From Subsaximicrobium wynnwilliamsii (GTDB taxonomy: Bacteria; Bacteroidota; Bacteroidia; Flavobacteriales; Flavobacteriaceae), in contig NZ_VORM01000007.1 in assembly GCF_007997225.1 (NCBI RefSeq), positions 62,001 to 126,000 of the forward strand: a stretch of 64,000 nt of DNA, read 5' to 3'. The stretch's first letter is position 1. Each line of letters starts with the position of its first letter. This document shows positions 55,782 to 64,000 of the stretch, in pieces. A model generated the notes under the pieces. The model worked only from the letters and a program-made list of their open reading frames with translations, did no database searches and was not told where the DNA came from. The translations under genes and the position numbers were made by a program.

Positions 55782-55816
55782 AAAAAAAAAGAGAACCCAT
55801 ATCTGGATTCTCTTTT
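55782..55816 (-). terminator. Terminator of typA
   Basis: AAAAGAGAA and TTCTCTTTT form a 9-bp stem, extended by CC/GG inside. On the minus strand it is followed by a T run (the A run at 55782-55790). It lies 26 bases after the typA stop codon. Confidence 0.8.
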
Positions 55817-55841
55817 ATAAATTTATAAGTCACTCAATTAA

Positions 55842-57641
55842 TTACGAGTTCTTGAAGCGTTTACGATCCACTTCAGTCAAATAGATTTTACGCAATCTAA
55901 TGTGTTTTGGTGTGACCTCAACGTACTCATCTTTTTGGATGTATTCTAAAGCTTCTTCCAAAGAAAACTTGATTGCTGGTACAATCTTCGCCTTGTCATC
56001 TGCTCCAGACGAACGCACGTTACTTTGTTTCTTAGCTTTTGTAATATTTACAGCCATATCATCTTGACGAGAGTTCTCACCAATAACTTGACCTTCGTAA
56101 ATATTTTCTCCAGGCTCAACAAAGAACTTACCTCTATCTTGTAATTTATCAATAGAGTAAGGGATAGCTACCCCGTTTTCCATAGAAACCAAAGATCCTG
56201 AAATACGTCCAGGAATAGCACCTTTTATAGGTTGATATTCTTTAAAACGGTGTGCCATGATTGCTTCACCTGCAGTTGCGGTTAACAATTGGTTACGTAA
56301 ACCAATAATACCACGTGAAGGAATTAGGAATTCGCAAACCATACGCTCGCCTTTAGCCACCATACTTAGCATTTCACCTCTACGCATGGTTACAAATTCT
56401 ACAGCTCTACCAGATACACTTTCTGGAAGATCAATAGTCAACTCTTCAATTGGCTCACATTTTACACCATCAATTTCCTTAATGATTACTTGTGGTTGCC
56501 CGATTTGTAATTCGTAGCCTTCACGACGCATCGTTTCAATTAAAACGGACAAGTGTAATACCCCACGGCCATAAACCATGAATTTATCGGCACTGCCAGT
56601 TTCACCTAAACGAAGTGCTAAGTTTTTTTCTAATTCTTTTTCTAAACGGTCTTTGATATGACGAGATGTTACAAACTTTCCGTCTTTTCCAAAGAAAGGC
56701 GAATCGTTAATGGTAAATAACATGCTCATTGTAGGTTCATCAATTGCAATGGCTTTTAAACCTTCAGGATTATCTAAATCACAAATGGTATCACCAATCT
56801 CAAAACCTTCAATCCCTATGATTGCACAGATATCGCCAGTTTCAACGCTTTGTACTTTCTTACGGCCTAAACCTTCAAAAATAAAGACTTCCTTGATTCT
56901 GCTTTTTGTAACAGAGCCATCTCTTTTGACTAAAGAAATTTGTTGTCCCTCTACAACATTTCCTCTTTGTACGCGACCAATCGCTATACGACCAGTAAAA
57001 GAAGAAAAATCTAAAGAAGTGATTAACATTTGCGTTGTACCTTCTTTAAAAACAGGAGTAGGAATGTGCTCTATAACCATATCTAACAATGGTTCGATGT
57101 TTTCCGTTTCATTTTTCCAATCGTCACTCATCCAGTTATTTTTGGCTGAACCATAAACGGTAGGAAAATCCAATTGCCATTCTTCTGCACCAAGTTCGAA
57201 CATGAGATCAAATACCTTCTCATGCACCTCTTCTGGCGTACAGTTTTCCTTATCCACTTTATTGATGACCACGCAAGGCTTCAAGCCCAAATCCAAAGCC
57301 TTCTGCAACACAAAACGAGTTTGTGGCATTGGGCCTTCAAAAGCATCTACAAGCAACAACACGCCATCTGCCATGTTGAGTACACGTTCCACTTCACCTC
57401 CAAAATCGGCGTGACCAGGAGTATCTATGATATTGATTTTTGTATCCTTATAGATTACCGATACGTTTTTAGACGTAATGGTAATGCCTCGTTCACGCTC
57501 CAGATCATTGTTGTCCAAGATTAAATCGCCAGTATTCTCGTTATCGCGAAACAAATGGCAGTGGTACATAATTTTATCTACCAAGGTGGTTTTACCGTGG
57601 TCAACGTGCGCTATAATAGCAATGTTTTTGATCTTAGTCAT
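55842..57641 (-). CDS. typA: Translational GTPase TypA/BipA
   Basis: A 599-residue ribosome-associated GTPase active in ribosome assembly and stress or cold growth. HVDHGKT at residues 12-18 (P-loop), [10 protein letters not shown] (switch I), DTPGH at 73-77 and NKVD at 127-130 are intact. EF-G-like domains III and V and the TypA-specific C-terminal domain ([34 protein letters not shown]-equivalent [10 protein letters not shown]) follow. Length and motifs are normal. It has its own promoter and terminator. GC content and codon use look like housekeeping genes. Confidence 0.97.
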   Translation of the reverse strand: MTKIKNIAIIAHVDHGKTTLVDKIMYHCHLFRDNENTGDLILDNNDLERERGITITSKNVSVIYKDTKINIIDTPGHADFGGEVERVLNMADGVLLLVDAFEGPMPQTRFVLQKALDLGLKPCVVINKVDKENCTPEEVHEKVFDLMFELGAEEWQLDFPTVYGSAKNNWMSDDWKNETENIEPLLDMVIEHIPTPVFKEGTTQMLITSLDFSSFTGRIAIGRVQRGNVVEGQQISLVKRDGSVTKSRIKEVFIFEGLGRKKVQSVETGDICAIIGIEGFEIGDTICDLDNPEGLKAIAIDEPTMSMLFTINDSPFFGKDGKFVTSRHIKDRLEKELEKNLALRLGETGSADKFMVYGRGVLHLSVLIETMRREGYELQIGQPQVIIKEIDGVKCEPIEELTIDLPESVSGRAVEFVTMRRGEMLSMVAKGERMVCEFLIPSRGIIGLRNQLLTATAGEAIMAHRFKEYQPIKGAIPGRISGSLVSMENGVAIPYSIDKLQDRGKFFVEPGENIYEGQVIGENSRQDDMAVNITKAKKQSNVRSSGADDKAKIVPAIKFSLEEALEYIQKDEYVEVTPKHIRLRKIYLTEVDRKRFKNS

Positions 57642-57665
57642 AATAAAGCCCTTTTTTTAGGCGTG

Positions 57666-57699
57666 CAAAGGTACATTAAAATCTGTTTTTATTTTCAAA
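57666..57699 (-). promoter_or_regulatory. typA promoter
   Basis: On the minus strand TTTG (57699-57696), 22 bases and TACCTTTG (57673-57666) match the consensus. The ATG is 25 bases downstream. Confidence 0.75.
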
Positions 57700-57975
57700 T
57701 CTGACTCTTTTTTTTGGTCGTTCGTGCTATTTTTTCTTCTGAAAGGATTTCGATACGAGTCCATTAGGTATTTTACCAGAAGCTTATCACATGGAACTGA
57801 TGCTTTTTTTAATGGGAAAAGTCAACGATGCATTGGCACATCATTAGTAAATAGAACTTCTAATCCTAGATTCTAAAAGTTTTTCGGTCTAAATTTAATT
57901 CTCATATCTCCTTGAACATTAAACTTTGGTTTACCTAAAATTTTTCCGGTAGAACGTCACTACCAAAAAGTCAAA

Positions 57976-58202
57976 TAAACCACTCCTATGGACTTCAACT
58001 CCATAGGTTTTTTTGAAACAGACTGAAAGCCTGTTGAATTCGTGAAATGAATAGTATCGCATTGCGTGCGTTTCTAGATAACAAACGGTTTCGTGAAAAC
58101 CTGCCTAACGGGCAGGCAGGTTTGTGAAATTCGTGGCAAAACATTTTTAGGAGCTAAAGCGAAATGCACTAAAGTGCATAGTTTTAACTCTATGTGGGAC
58201 CA
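57976..58202. repeat. Dispersed ~200-bp structured element, copy 2, with inserted palindrome
   Basis: It has the same ordered blocks as 53824-54022. CCTATGGA and TCCATAGG form a perfect 8-bp hairpin followed by seven T, and ATGCACT and AGTGCAT a perfect 7-bp hairpin. Relative to copy 1 it has extra sequence holding a CCTGCC-family palindrome at 58100-58120. The gap 57700-57975 to its left has a 34-codon open frame without a start (57743-57847), not recognised. Confidence 0.82.
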
Positions 58203-58370
58203 ATAAATAATTAAATTGAGCATCAGTTGGTTATAGTTCTTTCGATAGCTTTCGGGATAGTTCTTGATTCTTGGCTCACTATTCTGTTTCAGTTTTGCTT
58301 CTTCATTAACAATACCGTCTGAACTTGAAATCAAGCCTAAAACAACAACCCCTACAACTCTAGAATTACG

Positions 58371-58378
58371 TAACTTTG
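58371..58378 (+). promoter_or_regulatory. -7 box of the kdsA promoter
   Basis: TAACTTTG fits TAnnTTTG, 20 bases before the ATG. No TTTG partner is evident. Confidence 0.5.
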
Positions 58379-58398
58379 CGACTTAAAATCTTTTGATC

Positions 58399-59217
58399 AT
58401 GACACTTTCCGAAGTACCAAAACTCAAACATACCAATTCTAACAACTTTTTTTTACTCTGCGGCCCTTGCGCCATTGAAGGCGAAGACATGGCTTTGCGT
58501 ATCGCAGAAAAGGTTCTCAAAATTACAAACCAACTTGAAATCCCTTATATCTTTAAGGGCAGTTTCAAAAAAGCAAACCGCAGCAGGATTGATAGTTTTA
58601 CAGGTATTGGCGATGAAAAGGCACTAAAAATCCTTAGAAAAGTCTCAGAAACTTTTGATATCCCAACCGTGACCGACATCCATGAAATCGGTGATGCTAA
58701 AATGGCTGCGGAATATGTGGATGTGTTGCAAATCCCGGCGTTTTTGGTGCGCCAAACCGATTTGGTGGTCGCTGCCGCCGAAACAGGAAAGGTGGTCAAC
58801 CTCAAAAAAGGCCAGTTCATGAGCCCAGAAGCGATGAAGCACGCCGTACAGAAAGTGAAGGATACTGGCAACCACAAGGCTTGGATTACCGATCGTGGCA
58901 CCATGTTCGGGTATCAGGATATGATTGTCGATTTTAGAGGCATCCCAACCATGCGAGCTTATGCACCCACAATTTTAGATGTGACCCATTCCCTGCAACA
59001 ACCCAATCAAAGTGTTGGCGTTACTGGCGGAAGACCAGAAATGATCGAAACCATTGCCAGAGCCGGTGTTGTGAATAATGTGGACGGACTCTTTATTGAA
59101 ACGCACTTTGACCCAGCAAACGCCAAGAGCGATGGCGCCAATATGTTGCATTTGGATAATTTGGAGCGCCTGCTTAGTAATTTGGTGGCGATTAGGAAGA
59201 CGGTTAATAGTTTATAG
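58399..59217 (+). CDS. kdsA: 3-deoxy-8-phosphooctulonate synthase
   Basis: A 272-residue TIM-barrel enzyme joining phosphoenolpyruvate and arabinose 5-phosphate to make Kdo-8-phosphate for lipopolysaccharide. LLCGPCAIEGEDMA, PYIFKGSFKKANRSR, TVTDIHE, VNLKKGQFMSPEAM, ITDRGTMFGYQD and VDGLFIETHFDPANAKSDG match KdsA rather than DAHP synthase. Cys21-type metal ligation may be present (CGPCA), but metal dependence was not checked. ATG 58399 is used. It is monocistronic, followed by an 18-copy heptamer array. Confidence 0.95.
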   Translation: MTLSEVPKLKHTNSNNFFLLCGPCAIEGEDMALRIAEKVLKITNQLEIPYIFKGSFKKANRSRIDSFTGIGDEKALKILRKVSETFDIPTVTDIHEIGDAKMAAEYVDVLQIPAFLVRQTDLVVAAAETGKVVNLKKGQFMSPEAMKHAVQKVKDTGNHKAWITDRGTMFGYQDMIVDFRGIPTMRAYAPTILDVTHSLQQPNQSVGVTGGRPEMIETIARAGVVNNVDGLFIETHFDPANAKSDGANMLHLDNLERLLSNLVAIRKTVNSL

Positions 59218-59244
59218 CGAGTAGCCGTTAGAGGGTAGTACTAG

Positions 59245-59370
59245 GTTGGCTGTTGGCTGTTGGCTGTTGGCTGTTGGCTGTTGGCTGTTGGCTGTTGGCT
59301 GTTGGCTGTTGGCTGTTGGCTGTTGGCTGTTGGCTGTTGGCTGTTGGCTGTTGGCTGTTGGCTGTTGGCT
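59245..59370. repeat. GTTGGCT heptamer array, 18 perfect copies
   Basis: 126 bases of exact 7-bp period, 28 bases after the kdsA stop codon. No variation between copies is visible, so it is recent or actively homogenised. Confidence 0.97.
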
Positions 59371-59748
59371 GTTTAAACGAATAAAATTTCACGAGGCGTT
59401 TCTGAAAAACCGCAAATAGTTATACAGAGACTTTAAGTTTCAAATTCAATTGGCTCTAGTTTAAAATGGCTCTTATGGTTGAAATATCCGATCTTCGGAG
59501 TTTTGGCTCCCTTTAGACGGGGCAAAAGGAACATGACGAATATCCAATTATTTTTTCCCTGGCCCTAAAGGGAATAATCGGATTTTCTAGGTTTGAGCCA
59601 ACCTAAAAGATTTATAAATTCAATTTTATTAACAATAGCAACGCGAGATTAAACTAGAGCCTTTCAATTTAAGTTTCAGTTTCAGTTTCAGTTTCAGTTT
59701 CAAATTCAATTTCAAATTCAATTTCAATTTCAATTTCAACTTCATCCC
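59371..59748. repeat. Gap with hexamer tract (TTTCAG/TTTCAA) before the GNAT gene
   Basis: From 59661 to 59743 the sequence repeats TTTCAG, then TTTCAA or TTCAAA, in a 6-bp period and ends five bases before the GNAT ATG. The part 59480-59600 has short inverted repeats (TTCCCT/AGGGAA) and no gene. Confidence 0.8.
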
Positions 59749-60216
59749 ATGGATATAGACTACAGAGAAGCCACCTTAGAGGATCTGCCAGAAATCACTG
59801 CGATTTTCAGGGACACGATTAGCACCGTAAATCGCAAGCATTATTCTGAAGAACAAGTAGAGGCTTGGGCCGCTGCTGCCGATAATTTGAAAAAATGGCA
59901 AAAACGCATCAAAGCCACCTATTTCCTTGTGGCTGAAAACGATGGCCAAATTTTAGGTTTTGCATGGCTCAAAAACGGTAATTATTTGGAAGGCATGTAC
60001 GTTCACAAGAATTATCAGCGCAAAACCGTAGGCTCAAAACTACTGCGCATTATAGAGTCCCATGTCACAATGTATGATTTTGAAAGCATCCAAGCAGAAT
60101 CCAGCTTATCTTCCCTCCCATTCTTCGACTCGCATTATTATGAAGTTGAAAAAAAACAGAAAAGATCCATAAAAGATCAGGTGCTGGATTATTATATCAT
60201 GTATAGGAAGTTGTGA
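59749..60216 (+). CDS. GNAT family N-acetyltransferase
   Basis: A 155-residue acetyltransferase. REATLEDLPEITAIFRDT opens the fold, FLVAENDGQILGFAWL is strand beta4, and LEGMYVHKNYQRKTVGSKLL is the acetyl-CoA pyrophosphate loop (Q/RxxGxG/A variant with K-T-V-G-S). The loop is slightly unusual (RKTVGS for RxxGIG), but the fold is complete. The substrate is unknown. Its 3' end (AAG TTG TGA) lies within a heptamer tract (AGTTGTG), and its start follows a hexamer tract. Confidence 0.87.
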   Translation: MDIDYREATLEDLPEITAIFRDTISTVNRKHYSEEQVEAWAAAADNLKKWQKRIKATYFLVAENDGQILGFAWLKNGNYLEGMYVHKNYQRKTVGSKLLRIIESHVTMYDFESIQAESSLSSLPFFDSHYYEVEKKQKRSIKDQVLDYYIMYRKL

Positions 60217-60278
60217 GTTGTGAGTTGTTTGTTGTGGAGTTGTCTTGATACTTTGTACTTAACACTTTGTACTTTTCA
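60209..60278. repeat. Heptamer tracts AGTTGTG and CTTTGTA
   Basis: AGTTGTG, AGTTGTG, AGTTGTT begin inside the GNAT stop region (60209-60229). CTTGATA, CTTTGTA, CTTAACA, CTTTGTA follow in exact phase at 60244-60271. Confidence 0.8.
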
Positions 60279-60283
60279 AAAGA

Positions 60284-60883
60284 CTACTTAACAAACGCCT
60301 TAACCCCAGCTTTAAGCTCCAGATCCAGATAATTATTCCGTGGGACTATTGGGCAAGAATATTTTTCGTTATAAGCGCAATAGGGATTATAAGCTGTATT
60401 AAAATCTAGGCTAACCGTATTCCCTTCAGGAATTGTCAAATCAATATAACGGCCGCCACCATAGCTAGTCAAACCATTGGTGTCATCTATAAACGGAAGT
60501 AACAAATAGTCCTCAAAGCCTTCCTCCTGCATCAAATCCTGATCTTGATATACATTCAACATATAGTTCTTGCCTTTCAGTTTAAAATGAAATTCTGCAA
60601 AAATGCGCTTGTTAGACAATCGGCTTGTTGTGGTTTGCATTTTAAACCATTCTGAATTGGGTTTCAATTCCACTCGGGCCTCAACCACATAAGCAGCATC
60701 AAACTTAAAAAAGTCCAAGCCTTCAAAATTCTTAAGGTCTCTTTTCTTTAAAGGCGATTTTGAAGCATCTTTGAACTCTGCATTCAACTCCCTCTGAAAT
60801 TGAGTGTCTCCAGCTAATGGCTTTTTATCTTGGGCACAACTCAAATTCGCAAAGGCAATTAACACCAATACTAAATATTTCAT
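60284..60883 (-). CDS. DUF1684 domain lipoprotein
   Basis: A 199-residue lipoprotein (KYLVLVLIAFANLSC, lipid-attached Cys about 16). DFFKFDAAYVVEARVE, YGGGRYIDLTIPEG and DFNTAYNPYCAYNEKYSCPI are the strong signature of DUF1684. The structure is beta-rich and the function is unknown. The ATG at 60883 was chosen because the signal sequence begins there, with AAGGAG directly before it. It is alone on the minus strand. Confidence 0.92.
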   Translation of the reverse strand: MKYLVLVLIAFANLSCAQDKKPLAGDTQFQRELNAEFKDASKSPLKKRDLKNFEGLDFFKFDAAYVVEARVELKPNSEWFKMQTTTSRLSNKRIFAEFHFKLKGKNYMLNVYQDQDLMQEEGFEDYLLLPFIDDTNGLTSYGGGRYIDLTIPEGNTVSLDFNTAYNPYCAYNEKYSCPIVPRNNYLDLELKAGVKAFVK

Positions 60884-61002
60884 CTCCTTAAATTTTTTCA
60901 ACTTCAAAAATACAACTTATTCTCTTTTTTCATAGCTTTGAAGCACAAATTGAGACCAATCATGAATTCAGTTTTTATTTCATACAAATCAAGACCAACC
61001 GC

Positions 61003-61101
61003 TAACTTTAGCTATCGGAAATCTTGTATGCAATGACCTAATTGAATAATTTTCATAAAGCACTCATCCGCAAGTCCGACTAAAAATGTCGGACTTTTTT
61101 T
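61003..61101 (+). promoter_or_regulatory. Leader with terminator: possible attenuator or small RNA upstream of the MFS gene
   Basis: AAGTCCGAC and GTCGGACTT form a 9-bp stem (61072-61096) with a seven-base loop and a run of seven T (two of them in the stem), 42 bases before the MFS ATG. No gene on the plus strand lies upstream for it to end (the neighbour is on the minus strand). TAACTTTA at 61003-61010 is a possible -7 box, which would give a transcript of about 85 bases. Confidence 0.6.
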
Positions 61102-61142
61102 ATACCAACACCCATTAAACCAATCCTTAATGACCAGTCAAG

Positions 61143-62369
61143 ATGTTATTGTTGAATTTTATCCAGAAAAAATTACTCATCCCCTATTATAAGGCTTTCA
61201 CAGGATTATCTGTTGAAGTTTGGTGGTTGGCGCTTATTACTTTTATCAACCGAGCTGGCACCATGGTTATCCCATTTTTGTCTTTATACCTTACCAAAAA
61301 CCTACATTTCACTTTAGAGAATGTGGGCTGGATCATGAGCGCATTTGGTTTGGGGTCTGTCGCGGGCTCATGGCTTGGCGGCAAGCTTACCGACCGGATT
61401 GGCTATTACAAAGTCATGGTTTACAGCCTATTTCTTACAGGATTTCTCTTTATAGGCTTACAGTTTCTAAACACTTTATATGCGTTTTGCTTCGGAATAT
61501 TTGTAGTCATGTTGGCTGCAGACATGTTTAGGCCAGCCATGTTCGTGGCTTTGAATGCCTATAGCAAACCAGAAAATAAGACCCGCTCATTGACCTTGAT
61601 TCGGTTGGCGATCAATTTGGGCTTCTCTGCCGGCCCAGCAGTTGGAGGGCTTATCATCACTGGCCTTAGTTATGGCGGCTTGTTTTGGGTAGATGGCATC
61701 ACTTGCATCTTGGCTACAGTTGTGCTACTTAAAACGTTGAATCCCAAGAAAGCAAAAGTGACAGATAACTACAAAAGCGCAATACCAGAAAGTGCTTACA
61801 AAGACCGGTCATTTCTCATTTTCCTAGTGGCAATGGTGCTGTTTGGCATTGTATTTCTTCAGTATTTTTCAACCGTTCCCATTTACTACGACAACGAAAT
61901 TGGGCTGAGCGAATTTGAGATCGGATTGCTTTTGGGTTTGAATGGTTTTGTAATCTTCTTATTTGAAATGCCCTTGATCAAATGGTTGGAAACCACCAAA
62001 TACACCCATACGGGATTGATGCTTTTTGGGGCGGTCTTGGTGGGAGCAAGTTTTTTGGTATTAAATATAAGCCCTTGGGTTGGGATGCTTATCTTTGGAA
62101 TGCTGTTGATGAGCATTGGCGAGATGATCACGTTTCCGTTTTCTAATGCCTTCGCGCTCAACCGTGCAAAAAAGGGAAAGCAGGGGGAATACATGGCGTT
62201 GTATAGTATTTCCTTTTCGGTGGCGCATATTTTTGGCCACAATGCAGGATTACAGTTAATAGATCGCATCAAGTTTGAAAACACTTGGTATGTGATGGCA
62301 GTATTATCGGCTTTATGCGTGGTGCTGCTCCTTTTCCTGAAAAAACAAATGAATACAAAAACCGCTTGA
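61143..62369 (+). CDS. MFS transporter
   Basis: A 408-residue inner-membrane protein with about twelve helices. GLGSVAGSWLGGKLTDRIGY near residues 70-90 is the loop 2-3 motif of the major facilitator superfamily (G-x-L-x-D-R). The first helices (WWLALITFINRAGTMVIPFL) resemble drug or peptide exporters of the DHA type. It is likely to export a small molecule with protons. It lies five bases before the ypdA gene and probably shares a transcript. A terminator hairpin sits in its leader. Confidence 0.9.
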   Translation: MLLLNFIQKKLLIPYYKAFTGLSVEVWWLALITFINRAGTMVIPFLSLYLTKNLHFTLENVGWIMSAFGLGSVAGSWLGGKLTDRIGYYKVMVYSLFLTGFLFIGLQFLNTLYAFCFGIFVVMLAADMFRPAMFVALNAYSKPENKTRSLTLIRLAINLGFSAGPAVGGLIITGLSYGGLFWVDGITCILATVVLLKTLNPKKAKVTDNYKSAIPESAYKDRSFLIFLVAMVLFGIVFLQYFSTVPIYYDNEIGLSEFEIGLLLGLNGFVIFLFEMPLIKWLETTKYTHTGLMLFGAVLVGASFLVLNISPWVGMLIFGMLLMSIGEMITFPFSNAFALNRAKKGKQGEYMALYSISFSVAHIFGHNAGLQLIDRIKFENTWYVMAVLSALCVVLLLFLKKQMNTKTA

Positions 62370-62373
62370 ACAA

Positions 62374-63363
62374 GTGCAAATAGAAAAACAAATCATCATT
62401 ATAGGTGCCGGCCCCATAGGCATCGCTTGTGCCTTAGAATGCAAGAAACATGGCTGGGATTATCTGGTTTTGGAAAAAGGATCTCTAACCAATTCCTTAT
62501 TCAATTATCCCTTGAACATGACGTTTTTTTCCACTTCGGAAAAATTGGAAATCGATCGCATCCCTTTCATCAGCAATAACCCAAAACCCAGCAGAAATGA
62601 GGCTTTGGAATATTACCGAAGGGTCACAACCGCAAACACTTTAAATATCAATCTATACGAAAAAGTAGAAAGCATCAAAAAACACGAGGAGACTTTTCTG
62701 CTTAAAACTGACAAGGCTGAATATCGTGCCCATAAAGTCATCATCGCCACCGGTTTTTACGATATCCCCAATTATTTGAATGTGAAAGGCGAGCAATTGC
62801 CAAAAGTGATGCACTATTATAAGGAAGCACACCCCTTTACTTTACAAAATGTTGCCGTGGTTGGCGCGAGCAACTCCTCAGTAGATGCTTCTTTGGAGAT
62901 TTACCGCAAAGGCGGAAACGTGACCATGATTGTAAGAGGCCATGAAATTGGCGAGCGCGTAAAATATTGGGTTAGACCAGATGTTATAAACCGAATTGAG
63001 GAAGGCAGCATCAAAGCCTTCTTCAATTCTGAAATCCATACAATAGAACCACATCAAATCACTGTGAAAACGCCGGAAGGATTGAAAACCATTCCGAATG
63101 ATTACGTCATCGCATTAACGGGGTACCGCCCAAATTTCGATTTTCTAAAACAAGCTGGGGTCACTTTTTCCGAAGATAAAAAACACATCCCAACCTATAA
63201 TGACGAAACCATGGAGACCAATGTTGACGGACTCTATTTGGCTGGCGTGATTTGTGGCGGGATGGAAACCCACAAATGGTTTATAGAAAACTCAAGAATC
63301 CATGCCAAATTGATTGCTGAAGCTCTTGAAAAAAGCCCATCCACATTACAAATTAAAGCATAA
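62374..63363 (+). CDS. ypdA: YpdA-type bacillithiol disulfide reductase
   Basis: A 329-residue flavoprotein. IIIIGAGPIGIACALECKK is the FAD-binding Rossmann motif (GxGPxG near residues 11-16), and VAVVGASNSSVDASLEIY the NADPH-binding motif near 165. ALTGYRPNFDFL and LYLAGVICGGMETHKWFIENS fit YpdA. The family keeps bacillithiol reduced, and Bacteroidota often make this thiol. The start codon is GTG four bases after the MFS stop. There is no CxxC, as expected for YpdA. Confidence 0.9.
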   Translation: MQIEKQIIIIGAGPIGIACALECKKHGWDYLVLEKGSLTNSLFNYPLNMTFFSTSEKLEIDRIPFISNNPKPSRNEALEYYRRVTTANTLNINLYEKVESIKKHEETFLLKTDKAEYRAHKVIIATGFYDIPNYLNVKGEQLPKVMHYYKEAHPFTLQNVAVVGASNSSVDASLEIYRKGGNVTMIVRGHEIGERVKYWVRPDVINRIEEGSIKAFFNSEIHTIEPHQITVKTPEGLKTIPNDYVIALTGYRPNFDFLKQAGVTFSEDKKHIPTYNDETMETNVDGLYLAGVICGGMETHKWFIENSRIHAKLIAEALEKSPSTLQIKA

Positions 63364-63397
63364 TCGTTGATAGTAGTTTTCAGTAAAATCAAAGACC

Positions 63398-63910
63398 ATG
63401 AGACCATTTGAAAAATGGGAAAATTTACCCATCTTTAAAAAAGCAATGCAGCTGTCAGATTTAGTGGATCACATTACTGAAGCGGTTGATAAAACAGATA
63501 TTGATTTTGAGCGTGCCATTGAAGCCGAGATGATCAAGAGCAATTTGAGTTATATGCGGCAGAATGCAATGACCATTCCCGCGAAAATCGCTGGGGCTGC
63601 AAGTGAGGACATGCTTTACGACATACGCATGGAAAACGCCGCCATTATTAGAAAAGCGGCCCGAGAACTTATCACAGATGCTCGCGGCATTGAAATGCAC
63701 GGCTTTAAAGACATTGAGTATTTGGACCTTTTGAGACAGGAAGTGGAAGAGTTTCGAATTTTATTTGCCGAGTGGGTAAAAACCTTTGACCAATGGCACT
63801 ATATCATTGATCGTTGGGGCTTGTTCAATCCGCCTGGCATCAATTACGACGACCACGATCCCGATGACGATATACCCTTTAATCCCGATGATTTTTTTGA
63901 CGGCCTATAA
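63398..63910 (+). CDS. Conserved hypothetical helical protein with acidic tail
   Basis: A 170-residue protein. The start MRPFEKWENLPIFKKAMQL and the helical core resemble small helical-bundle proteins, and the end is very acidic (DDHDPDDDIPFNPDDFFDGL). No known domain can be named. It follows ypdA by 34 bases on the same strand. A second similar start (LEHVPLYKKAKD) opens at 63956, so this may be one of two tandem paralogues. Confidence 0.65.
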   Translation: MRPFEKWENLPIFKKAMQLSDLVDHITEAVDKTDIDFERAIEAEMIKSNLSYMRQNAMTIPAKIAGAASEDMLYDIRMENAAIIRKAARELITDARGIEMHGFKDIEYLDLLRQEVEEFRILFAEWVKTFDQWHYIIDRWGLFNPPGINYDDHDPDDDIPFNPDDFFDGL

Positions 63911-63955
63911 TCCCAATACCCTACGTTTCTCAAAACCTATTGCAAGATTTAAACT

Positions 63956-64000
63956 ATGGAAGAATTAGAACATGTGCCACTTTATAAAAAGGCCAAGGAT
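63956..64000 (+). CDS. Start of a further gene, possible paralogue, cut by the window edge
   Basis: ATG at 63956 opens 15 codons (MEELEHVPLYKKAKD). The pattern VPLYKKA matches LPIFKKA in the preceding protein. Only the start is visible. Confidence 0.5.
   Translation, partial: MEELEHVPLYKKAKD

Noticed and set aside
57743-57847. 34-codon stop-to-stop frame (DFDTSPLGILPEAYHMELM...) with protein-like composition
   Set aside because: No start codon at its head and no recognisable family. It might be a gene remnant, but this cannot be supported.
59245-59370. Possible CRISPR array (regular repeats)
   Set aside because: The period is 7 bp with no spacers, and no cas genes are present.

Overview
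The window is chromosomal DNA of a Bacteroidota bacterium, almost certainly a marine-type member of the Flavobacteriaceae. The evidence is a type IX secretion (type B) C-terminal domain at the left edge, promoters of the TTTG-N20/22-TAnnTTTG class, almost no Shine-Dalgarno sequences, a fused alpha/beta branched-chain ketoacid dehydrogenase E1, a YpdA-type bacillithiol reductase, a DUF1684 lipoprotein and long signal-peptide outer-membrane proteins. The exact genus is not identified. No rRNA, tRNA, CRISPR array or intact insertion sequence was seen.

Layout. 1-6.2 kb: the end of a secreted adhesin-like protein, a 193-bp tandem repeat array, a DEAD-box RNA helicase, a large GACGGRA minisatellite and a carboxypeptidase-regulatory-domain protein. 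6.3-7.0 kb: TrmH-type tRNA methylase. 7.4-15.7 kb: an unusual ligase cluster with an esterase, an ATP-grasp ligase carrying a histone-H1-like tail, a GCS2-type carboxylate-amine ligase, a class I glutamine amidotransferase, a second ATP-grasp, a GH13 lipoprotein and a convergent third ATP-grasp. It looks like a pathway building a peptide-like or amide-bonded metabolite. 16.3-18.3 kb: small and membrane proteins. 18.4-21.1 kb: a leucyl aminopeptidase gene whose last 275 bp are duplicated around a two-gene cassette encoding a small protein and an ADP-ribosyltransferase-like protein (candidate toxin-antitoxin or defence module). 21.4-24.8 kb: a second esterase, a DcsG-like ATP-grasp and two conserved hypotheticals. 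25.0-41.1 kb: housekeeping and envelope genes (uvrA, a small membrane protein, a LOG-family protein, a catalytically dead M1 peptidase fused to a beta-barrel, ketoacid dehydrogenase E1, DoxX, a 1007-residue TPR protein and an outer-membrane barrel).

41.3-55.6 kb is a surface-polysaccharide locus: several glycosyltransferases, FdtA-like ketoisomerase, FdtB-like aminotransferase, FemAB/GNAT acyltransferase, flippase, PhyH-type oxygenase, a GT-C-like membrane protein and two methyltransferases, one of them broken by compensating frameshifts. 55.8-64 kb: typA, kdsA, a GNAT protein, a DUF1684 lipoprotein, an MFS transporter with a terminator in its leader, ypdA and two small acidic-tailed paralogues running off the right edge.

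The intergenic DNA is remarkable. More than a dozen gaps carry tandem repeats with the same 7-bp period but different words (GACGGRA, GTGGGTT, GATGCTA, CTGTTCC, CTTAATA, GTTGGCT, GAYGTAG, TTGGAAT and others). Some touch stop codons, some sit just before start codons, and one lies inside a coding gene. Two families of short palindromes and a duplicated roughly 200-bp structured element are also scattered through the gaps.
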